Source: Sphingobacterium sp. ML3W | GTDB taxonomy: Bacteria > Bacteroidota > Bacteroidia > Sphingobacteriales > Sphingobacteriaceae | Direction of reading: 5' to 3' | DNA length: 64,000 bases | Assembly: GCF_029542085.1 (NCBI RefSeq) | Contig: NZ_CP107036.1 | Span: forward strand, 1,860,001-1,924,000 | Shown: positions 46,897-56,311 of the stretch, piece by piece | How the letters are laid out: the number at the start of each line of letters is the position of its first letter | Numbering within the stretch: position 1 is the first letter of the stretch | Notes under the pieces: model-generated | What the model was told of the DNA's origin: nothing | The model's database searches: none | Seen by the model: only the letters and a program-made list of their open reading frames with translations | Position numbers and translations under genes: made by a program

Positions 46897-48099
46897 TTAG
46901 TTTTCAATGCTCGGTACAGCAACAACCTCATTGGTATCAGCGTTGTAATCTATACCATCAAAGTTAAAACCAAATAAGTTAAAAAACTCATTGCGGTAAC
47001 CTTCGATATCGGAGATCTCAGTCAAATTTTCTGTATTCGCTTTCTCCCATAGTGCGGCGACTTCAGCCTGAACATCTGCACGCATCTCAAGGTCGTCAAC
47101 ACGGATTCTGCCTTTATCGTCAAGCAATACTTTGCCATCAGCAGTATAAAGACGCTCTGCAAATAAACGTTGCATTTGTTCAATCGTGCCTTCGTGGATT
47201 CCTTTTTCTTTCATCACCTTGTATAATAAGGAAATGTACAAAGGTACAACTGGGATCGCTGAACTAGACTGTGTCACTAAAGCTTTGTTTACAGAAACAT
47301 AAGCTACTCCGTGAAGATCACTTAAGATCGCGTTGATTGCAGGTACAGTACCTTCCAAATCATCTTTCGCACGGCCAATCGTTCCATTGCGGTAGATCGG
47401 ATAAGTCAATTCAGGGCCGATATACGAATAAGCAACTGTCTTTGCGCCTTCAGCTAAAAGGCCTGCAGCTTTAAGATCTTCGATCCAAAATTTCCAGTCT
47501 TCTCCACCCATTACGGCAACTGTATTGGCAATATCTTCACTATTTTCTACGGGTTGAATCGTAATATCCGAAACAACACCCGTATGGAAGTCTACCGTTT
47601 TATCGGTAAAAGGTTCCTGTATAGGTTTTAAAACAGAAGCGTGTGCAACACCTGTTTTTGGGTGTGTACGACGCGGAGATGCTAAACTGTAAACCACTAA
47701 ATCTACTTGTCCCAGATCCTTTTTGATTAATTCAATGGTCTGTTTTTTGATATCGTCCGAAAAAGCATCACCATTGATACTTTTGGCATATAATCCAGCT
47801 TCGTGGGCTTCTTTTTCAAAAGCCGCAGAATTGTACCAACCAGCGGTACCCGGCTTACCTTCTGCCGCAGGTTTTTCAAAAAATACACCGATTGTAGCAG
47901 CTCCAGAACCAAACGCTGCAGAAATCCGGGATGCAATACCAAATCCTGTTGAAGCACCGATCACCAACACTTTCTTTGGACCATTCGCGATCTCACCCAT
48001 CGATTTCACGTATTCAATTTGATTTTTAATGTTTTGCGCAGCCCCTTGTGGATGCGAGGTTAAACAAATAAAACCTCTAGTTCTTGGTTGTATAATCAT
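46897..48099 (-). CDS. fabV: Trans-2-enoyl-CoA/ACP reductase FabV
   Basis: The 400-residue enzyme reduces enoyl-ACP or enoyl-CoA in the last step of the fatty-acid elongation cycle. The N-terminal MIIQPRTRGFICLTSHPQG and the NADH-binding GASTGFGIASRISAAFG are family signatures, and the catalytic Tyr-x8-Lys is Tyr236 and Lys245 in YRNGTIGRAK. FabV is the form of enoyl reductase known for poor inhibition by triclosan. It is a single gene, away from any fab cluster. Whether another reductase exists cannot be seen here. Confidence 0.96.
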   Translation of the reverse strand: MIIQPRTRGFICLTSHPQGAAQNIKNQIEYVKSMGEIANGPKKVLVIGASTGFGIASRISAAFGSGAATIGVFFEKPAAEGKPGTAGWYNSAAFEKEAHEAGLYAKSINGDAFSDDIKKQTIELIKKDLGQVDLVVYSLASPRRTHPKTGVAHASVLKPIQEPFTDKTVDFHTGVVSDITIQPVENSEDIANTVAVMGGEDWKFWIEDLKAAGLLAEGAKTVAYSYIGPELTYPIYRNGTIGRAKDDLEGTVPAINAILSDLHGVAYVSVNKALVTQSSSAIPVVPLYISLLYKVMKEKGIHEGTIEQMQRLFAERLYTADGKVLLDDKGRIRVDDLEMRADVQAEVAALWEKANTENLTEISDIEGYRNEFFNLFGFNFDGIDYNADTNEVVAVPSIEN

Positions 48100-48260
48100 C
48101 TTGATGAATTTTCTTACTACTTGTTTTATTGATTAGGCAAAATAAGGAATTTTAAATGAGAAAATCGCCATAAAAATCAATTACTTTTTGTTTCATTTCC
48201 AATTAAACGCGCATTTGCTTACTTTCACTGTATTAAATTGACAGTACATTCTTTTTATTT

Positions 48261-49199
48261 ATGCCATTCCAATTTACAATAAAAAACAATAAAAATACGG
48301 CACTTTTTTTAGGAATAGTTGCCGCATTATTTTTCGCCAGCACCTTCGTCTTAAACCGCGTTATGGCAGTTTCGGGTGGAAGCTGGCAATGGACAGCATC
48401 CTTACGTTTCATCTGGATGCTTCCCATCTTGTTTGTTATCGTATTCATTAGAGGTAATTTAGCGCCTCTCTTTGAGGCCATCAAATCCAACATACCGCAG
48501 TGGTTGCTATGGAGTACAATAGGTTTTGGTGTATTTTATGCCACCCTTACCTTTGGTGCTAGTTTTGGCCCCTCATGGTTGGTCGCCAGTACCTTTGAAT
48601 TCACCATTATCGCAGGTATGTTTATCGGGCCCTTACTGGAAAAGAAAGAGAATCGAAGCGGAATTTCCAAAGCCTCACTCCTGTTCTCGATCACTATTTT
48701 TTTGGGAATTGTCCTCATGCAAATCTCAGAAGCACGTGCAAGCTCCATAAAGTCCATGTTATTGGGAACCATCCCTGTATTGATCGGGGCCATTGCCTAC
48801 CCTTTGGGAAACCGCAAGATGATGCAAATAGCGGAAAATAAATTGGATGCCTTCCAACGAACACTGGGCATGACATTATGCAGCATGCCCTTTTGGATTC
48901 TGCTCAGCATCTTTGGCTATATGGACAGTGGGCTCCCAACCGAGAGTCAGTTGCTGCAGACCTTCATGGTTGCCATTTTTTCTGGAATAATCGCCACCCT
49001 CCTATTCTTTACGGCAACAGATCTGGTCCGCACCGACCACAAAGCCCTCGCGGCGATTGAAGCAACGCAAGCCATGGAAGTAATCTTTACACTATTGGGC
49101 GAAATAATACTATTACAAGCTGCCTTTCCAAATAGTTATTCCTGTGTGGGAATTGCCCTCGTTGTCATTGGAATGATACTCCATAGTCGTGCAAATTAA
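48261..49199 (+). CDS. DMT-superfamily exporter (EmrE-like, 10 helices)
   Basis: The 312-residue membrane protein has about ten helices in two repeats, matching the multidrug-resistance efflux transporter family of the DMT superfamily. Typical stretches are ALFFASTFVLNRVMAVSGGS, PSWLVASTFEFTIIAGMFIG and AAIEATQAMEVIFTLLGEII. It may export a drug or metabolite; the substrate is unknown. It converges on the ABC exporter gene with a 19-bp gap and no recognisable terminator. Confidence 0.85.
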   Translation: MPFQFTIKNNKNTALFLGIVAALFFASTFVLNRVMAVSGGSWQWTASLRFIWMLPILFVIVFIRGNLAPLFEAIKSNIPQWLLWSTIGFGVFYATLTFGASFGPSWLVASTFEFTIIAGMFIGPLLEKKENRSGISKASLLFSITIFLGIVLMQISEARASSIKSMLLGTIPVLIGAIAYPLGNRKMMQIAENKLDAFQRTLGMTLCSMPFWILLSIFGYMDSGLPTESQLLQTFMVAIFSGIIATLLFFTATDLVRTDHKALAAIEATQAMEVIFTLLGEIILLQAAFPNSYSCVGIALVVIGMILHSRAN

Positions 49200-49218
49200 G
49201 GTCCGAAAGCGTAAGATA

Positions 49219-51009
49219 TCAATTTTCATCAGCCTGTAAGGTCTTGCTGATCTTGCTTAAATTAAGACTATTGGCCATAGCTGAAAAAATTTCGTAGTAG
49301 GTTCCTTTCTGTATATAAAGTTCCTCATGTTGCCCCTGCTCAACAACATGGCCTTTCTCCATCACGACAATTGCATTGGAATCAATAATCTGGGAGATGC
49401 TGTGCGATACAATAATTACCGTACGATCTTTCTTGATCGCATCAAGGCTATTTTTAATCTGCTCCGTAGCAATGGCATCCAGATTCGCTGTGGGCTCATC
49501 CAGAAAAATAATAGGCGGATTTTTCAGAAACAACCGTGCAATCGCAATACGCTGTTGCTGTCCACCAGAGAGCAATTGCGCATCAGAATCGTAGCCTTTT
49601 GGCAACTCCATAATCTGTTGATGGATATAGGCTTTTTTAGCTGCTTCCACGATTTCTTCCCGTGAACTCCCCATCTTGCCATATTCAATATTTTCAAATA
49701 TTGTCCCTTTAAAAATATGATTACGCTGCAACACCATACCGATATGCTGCCGGAGGAATGCAGTATCATAATCTGCCAAATCTACACCATCCAATAAGAT
49801 CTGCCCACCTGTCGGTTCATAGAATTTATCCAACAAGTTGATAATTGTACTTTTCCCCGCACCACTTAGTCCGACTAAAGCTGTAATTTCATTGGGTTTA
49901 ATAGCAAAGCTGACATCTTTTAGTGCCTGTGTCCCATTGGGATACTCAAAGAAAACCTGACGCAATTCCAAATGACCGTGGATTTTCTCCGGCCGATACG
50001 TTCCTTTTGATTCAATCTGATCATCCGATTCCAGGATCTCAAAAAAAGACTCCGAATAGATCAGGGCATCGTTGACCTCATCATAAATGCGATGCAATTG
50101 GCGAATCGGTGCCGAGACGTTGTTGAACAGCATGATATGGAACATAATGGCTCCAATTGTAATTTGTCCAGATAGCACCAAATAGGCCGTCAATACAATA
50201 ATGATAACGACTGCAATCTGTTCCACAAAATTCTTTATGCTATCGTAAAAGAAACTCGTCTTTCGGGTTTCCATTTGATTTTCGGTCATCTCAAATTGAA
50301 TCTTCTCATGTCGTTTTGCTTCTTCAGGCTCCCGTACAAAAGATTTGATCACAAGTATTGATTCAATAAGACTGATAATTCGATTATTTTTAGATTCACG
50401 GTAATTACGCATCTGTCGCCTAAATCCTGTCAGTTTTGAGGCTTGGGTCTGACTAATGTAAAGGTATAATGGAATGACTGCGACACCCACCAGGCCTACG
50501 TATACATTGGCATAGAACATACAAGCCAATGCGATGATAGCATTGGCAAATAAAGGCAAAATATCAATAAAGAAGTTTTGCACCAAACGTGTAAGTGAGC
50601 TGATTCCAGCATCTATACGTGTGGCTAACTTTCCACTTTCATTATCTGCAGAAGTATAAAAGGCAAGTTTATAAGTCAAAATGCGGCTCACAATAGCCTG
50701 TGAAAAATCACGTGCAATATAAATCCGAAGTTTTTCCCCATAGAATTTTTGACCAAACTGCACCAGCGCATAGATAATTTCCTTCAGCAACAATACCGCA
50801 CTGATGATCCCGACAATATACAGCCCCTTAGACAACGGTTCCTTGGCCACCATCATTGCATTAATGGTATCTACTGTATACCGTAAAATAAATGCGTTAA
50901 TTTGAGCAGCAAATGACCCTACCACGGTCAAAAGTAAAGTATAAACAATCAGCTTGCGATAAGGGCGGGCAAAGGGAACAATTTTTTTAAACAGCTGTGG
51001 AATAGTCAT
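49219..51009 (-). CDS. ABC exporter, fused membrane and ATPase domains
   Basis: The 596-residue half-transporter has six membrane helices (about 20-320) and an ATPase domain: Walker A GLSGAGKST (380-388), signature LSGGQQQR (from 480), Walker B IIFLDEPTANLD and the switch His in VIIVSHSIS. It acts as a homodimer or with a second half-transporter. The MsbA/lipid-drug exporter group is the closest fit, but the substrate is not predictable. No second half-transporter gene is near, which favours a homodimer. Confidence 0.92.
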   Translation of the reverse strand: MTIPQLFKKIVPFARPYRKLIVYTLLLTVVGSFAAQINAFILRYTVDTINAMMVAKEPLSKGLYIVGIISAVLLLKEIIYALVQFGQKFYGEKLRIYIARDFSQAIVSRILTYKLAFYTSADNESGKLATRIDAGISSLTRLVQNFFIDILPLFANAIIALACMFYANVYVGLVGVAVIPLYLYISQTQASKLTGFRRQMRNYRESKNNRIISLIESILVIKSFVREPEEAKRHEKIQFEMTENQMETRKTSFFYDSIKNFVEQIAVVIIIVLTAYLVLSGQITIGAIMFHIMLFNNVSAPIRQLHRIYDEVNDALIYSESFFEILESDDQIESKGTYRPEKIHGHLELRQVFFEYPNGTQALKDVSFAIKPNEITALVGLSGAGKSTIINLLDKFYEPTGGQILLDGVDLADYDTAFLRQHIGMVLQRNHIFKGTIFENIEYGKMGSSREEIVEAAKKAYIHQQIMELPKGYDSDAQLLSGGQQQRIAIARLFLKNPPIIFLDEPTANLDAIATEQIKNSLDAIKKDRTVIIVSHSISQIIDSNAIVVMEKGHVVEQGQHEELYIQKGTYYEIFSAMANSLNLSKISKTLQADEN

Positions 51010-51119
51010 GGAGAAAGATTATGATAAGTATGGAACAAGTAAGCAGTATGCTTTGTTTAAAAGTAAATAGAAAATCATATAAATCCTATACAGCAAAACT
51101 GAAATACCAGAGCAAAAAA

Positions 51120-51148
51120 AAGTCGTACCATAAACAATGATACGACTT
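51120..51148 (-). terminator. Terminator of the S1/P1 nuclease gene
   Basis: AAGTCGTACCA and TGATACGACTT pair with one mismatch around a 7-nt loop. On the minus strand eight T residues follow. Confidence 0.85.
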
Positions 51149-51172
51149 CAATATACTGTGCTTTAAATGTGC

Positions 51173-51967
51173 TTATCCAAAAATCCGGTTCAGCACCTTA
51201 GCCAGACGCAGACCACCTTTGAGTAAACATTGCTCCATGGTATCTTTATTTTGATAAACGTAGGAATAAGACAGGTTGGCATTGTTGGCTACATCAGCAT
51301 AAATCTTTTCTGCAAGCTGATTTGACTCATACAACCAATTGGACAATTCACCAGCGGCCAATTGTTCGTTTTCCTTTTTACCATTGATATCCAATACTGT
51401 TGCGTACTCTGTATAACTATATTTCTCATTATCCACCAAATCGCTGTCCCAAACGCGGTGAATGTTCGATTTTTTTCCAAACCAGCTCACTTCGATCTTA
51501 TTTCCACCCTGATCTTCTGCTCGGCTGACATGCATAGGTTGATGCGCATCCCCCAAGATATGGATCAAGAAATAAAGATTCTGTTGCTGTTGATCCAGCG
51601 AAATATTTTTATCTGCAAAAGATTGCTCGATACGGATTGCTGTTTTGTATAAATTTTCATCAGCCGAATTTTCAAGTCCCAGTTGAAACTCTGCCCAAGG
51701 TAAATTTGAATTTAAATTTATAAAATGAGAATTACCTAATTTCTTAAATTCTGGGTTAGGATCCGACTTGATAAAGTCGCCCCAATTTGCCCAATATGCC
51801 AACTTTTGCTGTCCAATGATTTTTCCAATATTCTTTTTTGCTTTCTTGTTCAAATGACGCTCAGCGATCTCAGCGACGACACGATGCCCAATGGTTCCCC
51901 AGGCAAATACCGATGAAAGTTGAAAACACAAAGCCACAGCCAGCAAACCCTTAATCATTTTTTTCAT
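51173..51967 (-). CDS. S1/P1-type zinc nuclease, exported
   Basis: The 264-residue protein belongs to the S1/P1 nucleases, which cut single-stranded DNA or RNA and remove 3'-phosphates. After a signal peptide (1-22) the mature protein begins with Trp23, whose backbone binds zinc in this family (AWGTIGHRVVAEIAERHL). Further zinc ligands appear in LIHILGDAHQPMHVS and IHRVWDSDLV. It works in the periplasm or outside the cell, probably for nucleotide scavenging. DUF4268 lies 22 bp upstream on the same strand. Confidence 0.93.
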   Translation of the reverse strand: MKKMIKGLLAVALCFQLSSVFAWGTIGHRVVAEIAERHLNKKAKKNIGKIIGQQKLAYWANWGDFIKSDPNPEFKKLGNSHFINLNSNLPWAEFQLGLENSADENLYKTAIRIEQSFADKNISLDQQQQNLYFLIHILGDAHQPMHVSRAEDQGGNKIEVSWFGKKSNIHRVWDSDLVDNEKYSYTEYATVLDINGKKENEQLAAGELSNWLYESNQLAEKIYADVANNANLSYSYVYQNKDTMEQCLLKGGLRLAKVLNRIFG

Positions 51968-51989
51968 TGTTGTATCTATTTAATTGTAA

Positions 51990-52451
51990 TTATTTAAAAA
52001 TATCGAACGCATATTTTGCGGAAGACCAAAACTCGTCAAGTGCAATCATCCGTGGTTTAAAGAACGTGATCAGTTCCCCCCACTCTATTTCCTTAAAAAT
52101 ACTATGGCCTTCCAGTGTCTTGTAGATCTGACAAATCGGCTTGCCATATTCGTCATAGCCATCCATATCCCATTCCCATTCTTCTCCCAAAATATCATGA
52201 AGCAGATTTTTGTACTGCAGAAATTGCTCTGCCATCAACGCACGGATTCCAGCATCAGTATGTGACCAGGTTATCGCAATTTTGGCAGCTTTCTTGTCGG
52301 CATCCATTTTAAAATACAGCTGTTTGACCCCTGTTTTATAGTTAACCCAATTTACTTTTTCACCGTCAGCAGATGCATGCAGGGACATGAATTGCCCAAA
52401 CTTGGTCCAGAACAGCTGTTTTAATTGTTTTACCTCTTCTCTAGAATACAC
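51990..52451 (-). CDS. DUF4268 protein
   Basis: A 153-residue cytoplasmic protein matching DUF4268 (FWTKFGQFMSLHASADGEKV, LYFKMDADKKAAKIAITWSH, WGELITFFKPRMIALDEFWS). Function is unknown; some members are fused to nuclease-like domains. The start is GTG, since no ATG is available near. It sits 22 bp before the S1/P1 nuclease gene and may share its message, but a functional link is not shown. Confidence 0.8.
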   Translation of the reverse strand: MYSREEVKQLKQLFWTKFGQFMSLHASADGEKVNWVNYKTGVKQLYFKMDADKKAAKIAITWSHTDAGIRALMAEQFLQYKNLLHDILGEEWEWDMDGYDEYGKPICQIYKTLEGHSIFKEIEWGELITFFKPRMIALDEFWSSAKYAFDIFK

Positions 52452-52550
52452 AAATACTATTTTTAAGTCACAAAATTAAGAAAATAGCTCAGTATGCCTA
52501 AACCTTATTGGTATTAAAATTGTTGTTTTATCAACAAACAAATTCAAAAG

Positions 52551-53087
52551 ATGAATATAGACAAGAAAAAATCGCTCTTACTGCTGGCCGCTGTGGCTTT
52601 GGGAACTGTCGCATACAATGCATTAAAGCCGGTGATATCGCGCCCCGATGTAGTGGACCCTTTTGACTTAGATAAATACCTTGGAAAATGGTTTGAAATC
52701 GCTCGACTCGATTTCCGTTGGGAAAAAGGACTGAGTCAGGTTTCAGCAGAATACAGCAAAAATAAAAATGGAACGATCCGGGTAAACAACCAAGGCTATT
52801 CGGAGGAAAAAGAACAATGGAAACAATCCATCGGAAGAGCCAAATTTGTCAATGGTCCACATGAAGGCGCATTGAAAGTCTCCTTCTTCGGCCCCTTCTA
52901 CAATGGCTATAACATTGTAAAAATAACTCCAGATTATAAATATGCACTCATATTTGGAGACAATCTCGATTATATGTGGATTTTGGGCAGGGATACAACG
53001 ATTCCAGAAAAGATCCGAAACGAGTTTCTAACCTATGCATTACAATGTGGATATGAAACCGGTAATCTGGTTTGGACAAAACATTAG
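52551..53087 (+). CDS. Lipocalin (Blc-like)
   Basis: The 178-residue protein shows the bacterial lipocalin pattern: Gly45-Lys-Trp47 in YLGKWFEIARLDFRWEKG, VSAEYSKNKNGTIRVNNQGY, LKVSFFGPFYNGYNIVKI and LWILGR-like DYMWILGRDT. It would bind lipids or hydrophobic molecules at the envelope. Unlike E. coli Blc there is no lipobox Cys; the N-terminal helix (about 8-25) is either a cleavable signal or an anchor. Its stop codon overlaps the stop of the converging small gene (TTAG). Confidence 0.92.
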   Translation: MNIDKKKSLLLLAAVALGTVAYNALKPVISRPDVVDPFDLDKYLGKWFEIARLDFRWEKGLSQVSAEYSKNKNGTIRVNNQGYSEEKEQWKQSIGRAKFVNGPHEGALKVSFFGPFYNGYNIVKITPDYKYALIFGDNLDYMWILGRDTTIPEKIRNEFLTYALQCGYETGNLVWTKH

Positions 53088-53389
53088 TCGAAAATCGGCG
53101 CCAGTACCTGATAATTGAGGGTGGGATCCTGTGCTAAAACATCAGCAATCTCCTGAAGATCCTGCTGGTCGATGGCATTTTTAATCCCAGCATTGTATAG
53201 ATTCGCAAGAAATAGCGCGGCATCACGCTTTTCAGCTATTGCTAAAATGGAACTTCCAACATAGAAATTGAGAACAGACGTGGCATAATCGCCAAATATA
53301 TTAAAACTAAAATCGCCATTTTTCTGTAAGGAATAGCGCATCATTTTCTCAAAATCCGAACGTAAAGTATCTTTTGTAGTATCTTTCAT
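53084..53389 (-). CDS. Hypothetical protein (101 aa)
   Basis: A soluble, helical, acidic protein of 101 residues without signal peptide (FEKMMRYSLQKNGDFSFNIF, LYNAGIKNAIDQQDLQEIAD). The family is not recognised. The stop codon overlaps that of the lipocalin gene. It starts 55 bp before the amt terminator. Composition and a normal ATG start support a real gene. Confidence 0.65.
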   Translation of the reverse strand: MKDTTKDTLRSDFEKMMRYSLQKNGDFSFNIFGDYATSVLNFYVGSSILAIAEKRDAALFLANLYNAGIKNAIDQQDLQEIADVLAQDPTLNYQVLAPIFD

Positions 53390-53443
53390 AGCATAAACTC
53401 AAATATTCCAGCCTATTCAACCTTTGGCAAAGGTGCAAAAAAA

Positions 53444-53482
53444 ATCCCAAACAATGCTGTAAGGAAAAGCATTGTTTGGGAT
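53444..53482 (-). terminator. Terminator of the ammonium transporter gene
   Basis: A 15-bp perfect stem (ATCCCAAACAATGCT and its complement) with a 9-nt loop, followed on the minus strand by seven T. Confidence 0.9.
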
Positions 53483-53506
53483 GATTAATTATTCCGGTCA
53501 GAGGGC

Positions 53507-54811
53507 CTAAAGCGCCTCAGCGTGTTGAGAAACGTCCAGGCCAAGTTCTTCATCTGTTTCCTCCACACGTAAAGGAGAAATTAGATCCGTTACTTTTAAT
53601 AGAACCAGCGAGCCCACAAAGGCGAAGAAAGATACTGCGAACAAGGCAACGGTATGCACAAAAAACAACTTCGTTTCACCAAAGAATAAGCCATTATCAA
53701 CGACCAAAGGATTGACATTATGGTGAGCAAATACGCCAGTCAGCACCATCCCTACCATACCACCTACACCATGACAAGGAAATACATCCAAGGTGTCATC
53801 AATACTTGTTTTACTTCTCAGATAGACAACCAGATTGCTGATCAATGCAGCGACTAACCCGATGACCATGGCGTGTGGAATACTGACAAAGCCTGCTGCT
53901 GGTGTAATCGCAACCAAGCCCACGACAGCACCAATACATGCACCCATCGCTGATGGTTTTTTACCTCGGATAATATCGACAAATATCCATGCCATCGCTG
54001 CCATCGCCGAAGCCGTCGTTGTTGTTGCAAACGCATAAGCCGCTATTGTATTAGCCCCGCCAGCCGAACCGGCATTAAATCCAAACCAACCGAACCACAG
54101 TAAGGCTGTTCCCAGGATCACATAGCTTATACGGGCTGGATTGTGTGTCTGTAATTTACGGCCTTTTAAATAAATCGCTGCCGCCAACGCAGCCCAACCT
54201 GCTGACATGTGCACGACCGTACCGCCGGCAAAATCAAGGACACCGAATTTCGCCAAAATCCCTTCCGGATGCCAGGTCGCATGCGCCAATGGCATATAAA
54301 TAAAGATACCAAATAGGATAATAAACAACATATAAGAGTTGAATCGGATACGCTCGGCAAATGCACCCGTAATAAGTGCCGGCGTAATAATCGCAAATTT
54401 CAGTTGAAACATCGCGAATAAAACCAATGGGATAGTTGGCAATGCACCCCAAGCGATATTTCCTAAGGTCCCCTTCATCATAAAGAATGTGCGTGGATCA
54501 CCTATAATCCCACCGATATCTTCGCCAAAGGCCAAACTAAATCCGACGATCACCCAGAGGATTGTCATCAGACACATACAGATAAAACTCTGCATCATCG
54601 TTGAGATCACATTCTTTTTACTGACCATTCCACCGTAAAAAAATGCCAGACCGGGCGTCATAATCAACACCAGCGCTGAGGAAGTCAATAACCAGGCTGT
54701 ATCCCCTGTATCGAATTCCGCTTTGTCGAGTGCAGACAAATCTATAGATGGAAATACAAGTCCCAATACGCCCAAAAGTACCAGAACTAAAAGTGGAATA
54801 ATTTTTTTCAT
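53507..54811 (-). CDS. amt: Ammonium transporter
   Basis: The 434-residue Amt/MEP/Rh protein moves ammonium across the inner membrane and has 11 membrane helices after a signal-like first segment. Family motifs are MTPGLAFFYGGMVSKKNVIS, FAGGTVVHMSAGWAALAAAI, FGWFGFNAGSAGGANTIAAY and the twin-His region with DVFPCHGVGGMVGMVLTGVF. No GlnB/GlnK gene is adjacent, unlike in many bacteria. It is divergent from a beta-barrel porin gene. A -7 box lies at 54906-54913. Confidence 0.95.
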   Translation of the reverse strand: MKKIIPLLVLVLLGVLGLVFPSIDLSALDKAEFDTGDTAWLLTSSALVLIMTPGLAFFYGGMVSKKNVISTMMQSFICMCLMTILWVIVGFSLAFGEDIGGIIGDPRTFFMMKGTLGNIAWGALPTIPLVLFAMFQLKFAIITPALITGAFAERIRFNSYMLFIILFGIFIYMPLAHATWHPEGILAKFGVLDFAGGTVVHMSAGWAALAAAIYLKGRKLQTHNPARISYVILGTALLWFGWFGFNAGSAGGANTIAAYAFATTTTASAMAAMAWIFVDIIRGKKPSAMGACIGAVVGLVAITPAAGFVSIPHAMVIGLVAALISNLVVYLRSKTSIDDTLDVFPCHGVGGMVGMVLTGVFAHHNVNPLVVDNGLFFGETKLFFVHTVALFAVSFFAFVGSLVLLKVTDLISPLRVEETDEELGLDVSQHAEAL

Positions 54812-54905
54812 TTGTTTAAACTGATTAGTTTTTATTAATACATCAATAAATTGTTATTTAAAATACAAAAACAAAACAAAAACCCATTTTTACTTATTGT
54901 TTTGA

Positions 54906-54913
54906 CAAATATA
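54906..54913 (-). promoter_or_regulatory. -7 box of amt
   Basis: TATATTTG on the minus strand is an exact TAnnTTTG, 95 nt before the amt ATG. No -33 box is found 19 nt upstream, which fits a nitrogen-regulated promoter that needs an activator (inference). Confidence 0.4.
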
Positions 54914-54980
54914 AAGTGTTTTTATTGAAAAATTACTATCAAATATTATTTTTTGTAATATTTTTTACATAATTTCACAT

Positions 54981-55071
54981 CAACAAAGACAAAAACAACA
55001 AAAACCTATAAAAAATCATTTAAAAACCAACCAAAAAACCCAAAACAAATCAAACTTAAAACCTTTTAGAC
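54981..55071 (+). promoter_or_regulatory. G-free A/C-rich leader of the porin gene
   Basis: These 91 nt before the porin ATG contain only two G (54987 and 55069) and are dominated by A and C. Such a leader cannot form stable structure and gives ribosomes open access, as seen for highly expressed Bacteroidota genes. No canonical promoter was clearly found. Confidence 0.5.
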
Positions 55072-56124
55072 ATGAAAAAAATCTTAACATTTATTATTTT
55101 TTCAATAATTTTCATCAAAACATCAAAATCACAAGAAGAAAACAAGGAAAAATCAGTAGAAATATCAGGATCAGTAGATACCTACTGGAAATATGACTTC
55201 CAAAACAAACCAAATATCAACACTTACTTTACTGAAGACAATAATTCAGTTTCCATTGGCATGGTTGATCTAGCCTTAAAGAAGAATTTTAAGAAAGCAT
55301 CTTTTGTAGGAGAACTATCTTTTGGACCCCGCGGACAATATCGATCTATCGTAAATGGAGACGGCCAACCCGGAGACGACAAAAACAGCTTCCACATTCA
55401 AAATCTGTATGTAGGCTATAATCTAACGGACAAGCTCAATCTGACCGCCGGATTTATGGGAACATTTGTCGGATTTGAAGTCATTTCACCCACCTACAAT
55501 TTTCATTACTCCACCTCCTATTTATTTGGTGCCGGCCCTTTTCAAGATGCCGGACTGAAAGCAACCTATAGTTTCTCCGACAAGTTTGCGCTGATGGTCG
55601 GTATATTTAATGATTGGAATGTATACCAAGATATAAACGGCGTATCACATGTCGGTTCACAATTAACTTACAGACCTAACGATAAAGGAAGCTTTTACCT
55701 CAACTTCTTAACAGGATCGTCTGCGGGTGGAAAAGAAAACTACAGCTCAGGCACACTCGTAGATTTCGTCGGAAATTATGATTTCACACCAAAATTCTTT
55801 CTCGGCGTAAATGCCACACATTATAAGAGAAGAGCCGAAGGTGGTTACACTGGGATAGCACTCTATCCAAGGGTTCATCTCTCCGAGCATTTTGGAATAG
55901 GATTACGTGAGGAGTTCTTCCAAACGCACAAAGAGGAAAGCAATGGCATCCCAAGTTCAAATATGCTAGCAACTACCTTGACAGCCGAATACAACTACCA
56001 CGGCTTCAAATTCATTCCCGAAATTAGATTTGACAAAAGCAATACCGAAAAATTCATAAAGAATGACCTATCCCCAACAAAATCGGCCGGACAATTTTTG
56101 TTAGCATGTGTATATAGCTTCTAA
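55072..56124 (+). CDS. Outer membrane beta-barrel porin (OmpL-like)
   Basis: A 350-residue protein with signal peptide MKKILTFIIFSIIFIKTSKS and repeated amphipathic strands (FVGELSFGPRGQYRSIVNGD, LNLTAGFMGTFVGFEVISPT, FALMVGIFNDWNVYQDINGV), ending with the aromatic residue expected of outer-membrane barrels (ACVYSF). It resembles the beta-barrel porin-2/OmpL family. It is divergent from amt; porin genes of this type near amt suggest a role in letting ammonium or a nitrogen compound through the outer membrane (inference). Confidence 0.82.
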   Translation: MKKILTFIIFSIIFIKTSKSQEENKEKSVEISGSVDTYWKYDFQNKPNINTYFTEDNNSVSIGMVDLALKKNFKKASFVGELSFGPRGQYRSIVNGDGQPGDDKNSFHIQNLYVGYNLTDKLNLTAGFMGTFVGFEVISPTYNFHYSTSYLFGAGPFQDAGLKATYSFSDKFALMVGIFNDWNVYQDINGVSHVGSQLTYRPNDKGSFYLNFLTGSSAGGKENYSSGTLVDFVGNYDFTPKFFLGVNATHYKRRAEGGYTGIALYPRVHLSEHFGIGLREEFFQTHKEESNGIPSSNMLATTLTAEYNYHGFKFIPEIRFDKSNTEKFIKNDLSPTKSAGQFLLACVYSF

Positions 56125-56230
56125 ATAAAGTATTATCCACACTCTTTTTTACCTATAAATGCTTGCAAGAATGATTTCATATCCTCGCGAAATCAATTAG
56201 ATATCCATTAAATACAATCTCTGCAAATAG

Positions 56231-56259
56231 AAAAAGCGGATCTTTTGGATCCGCTTTTT
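56231..56259. terminator. Bidirectional terminator after the porin gene
   Basis: AAAAAGCGGATC and GATCCGCTTTTT form a 12-bp stem with a 5-nt loop. It can serve the porin and the converging OmpA-type gene. Confidence 0.88.
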
Positions 56260-56275
56260 TATCTCTCCTCTCATA

Positions 56276-56301
56276 TCTAGAATCTCAAGTCTAGAATCTC
56301 A
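56276..56301. repeat. Short direct repeat (12 bp, period 14)
   Basis: TCTAGAATCTCA occurs at 56276-56287 and 56290-56301, between the terminator and the end of the OmpA-type gene. Two copies only; probably of no function. Confidence 0.6.
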
Positions 56302-56311
56302 CCTCCCCCCA

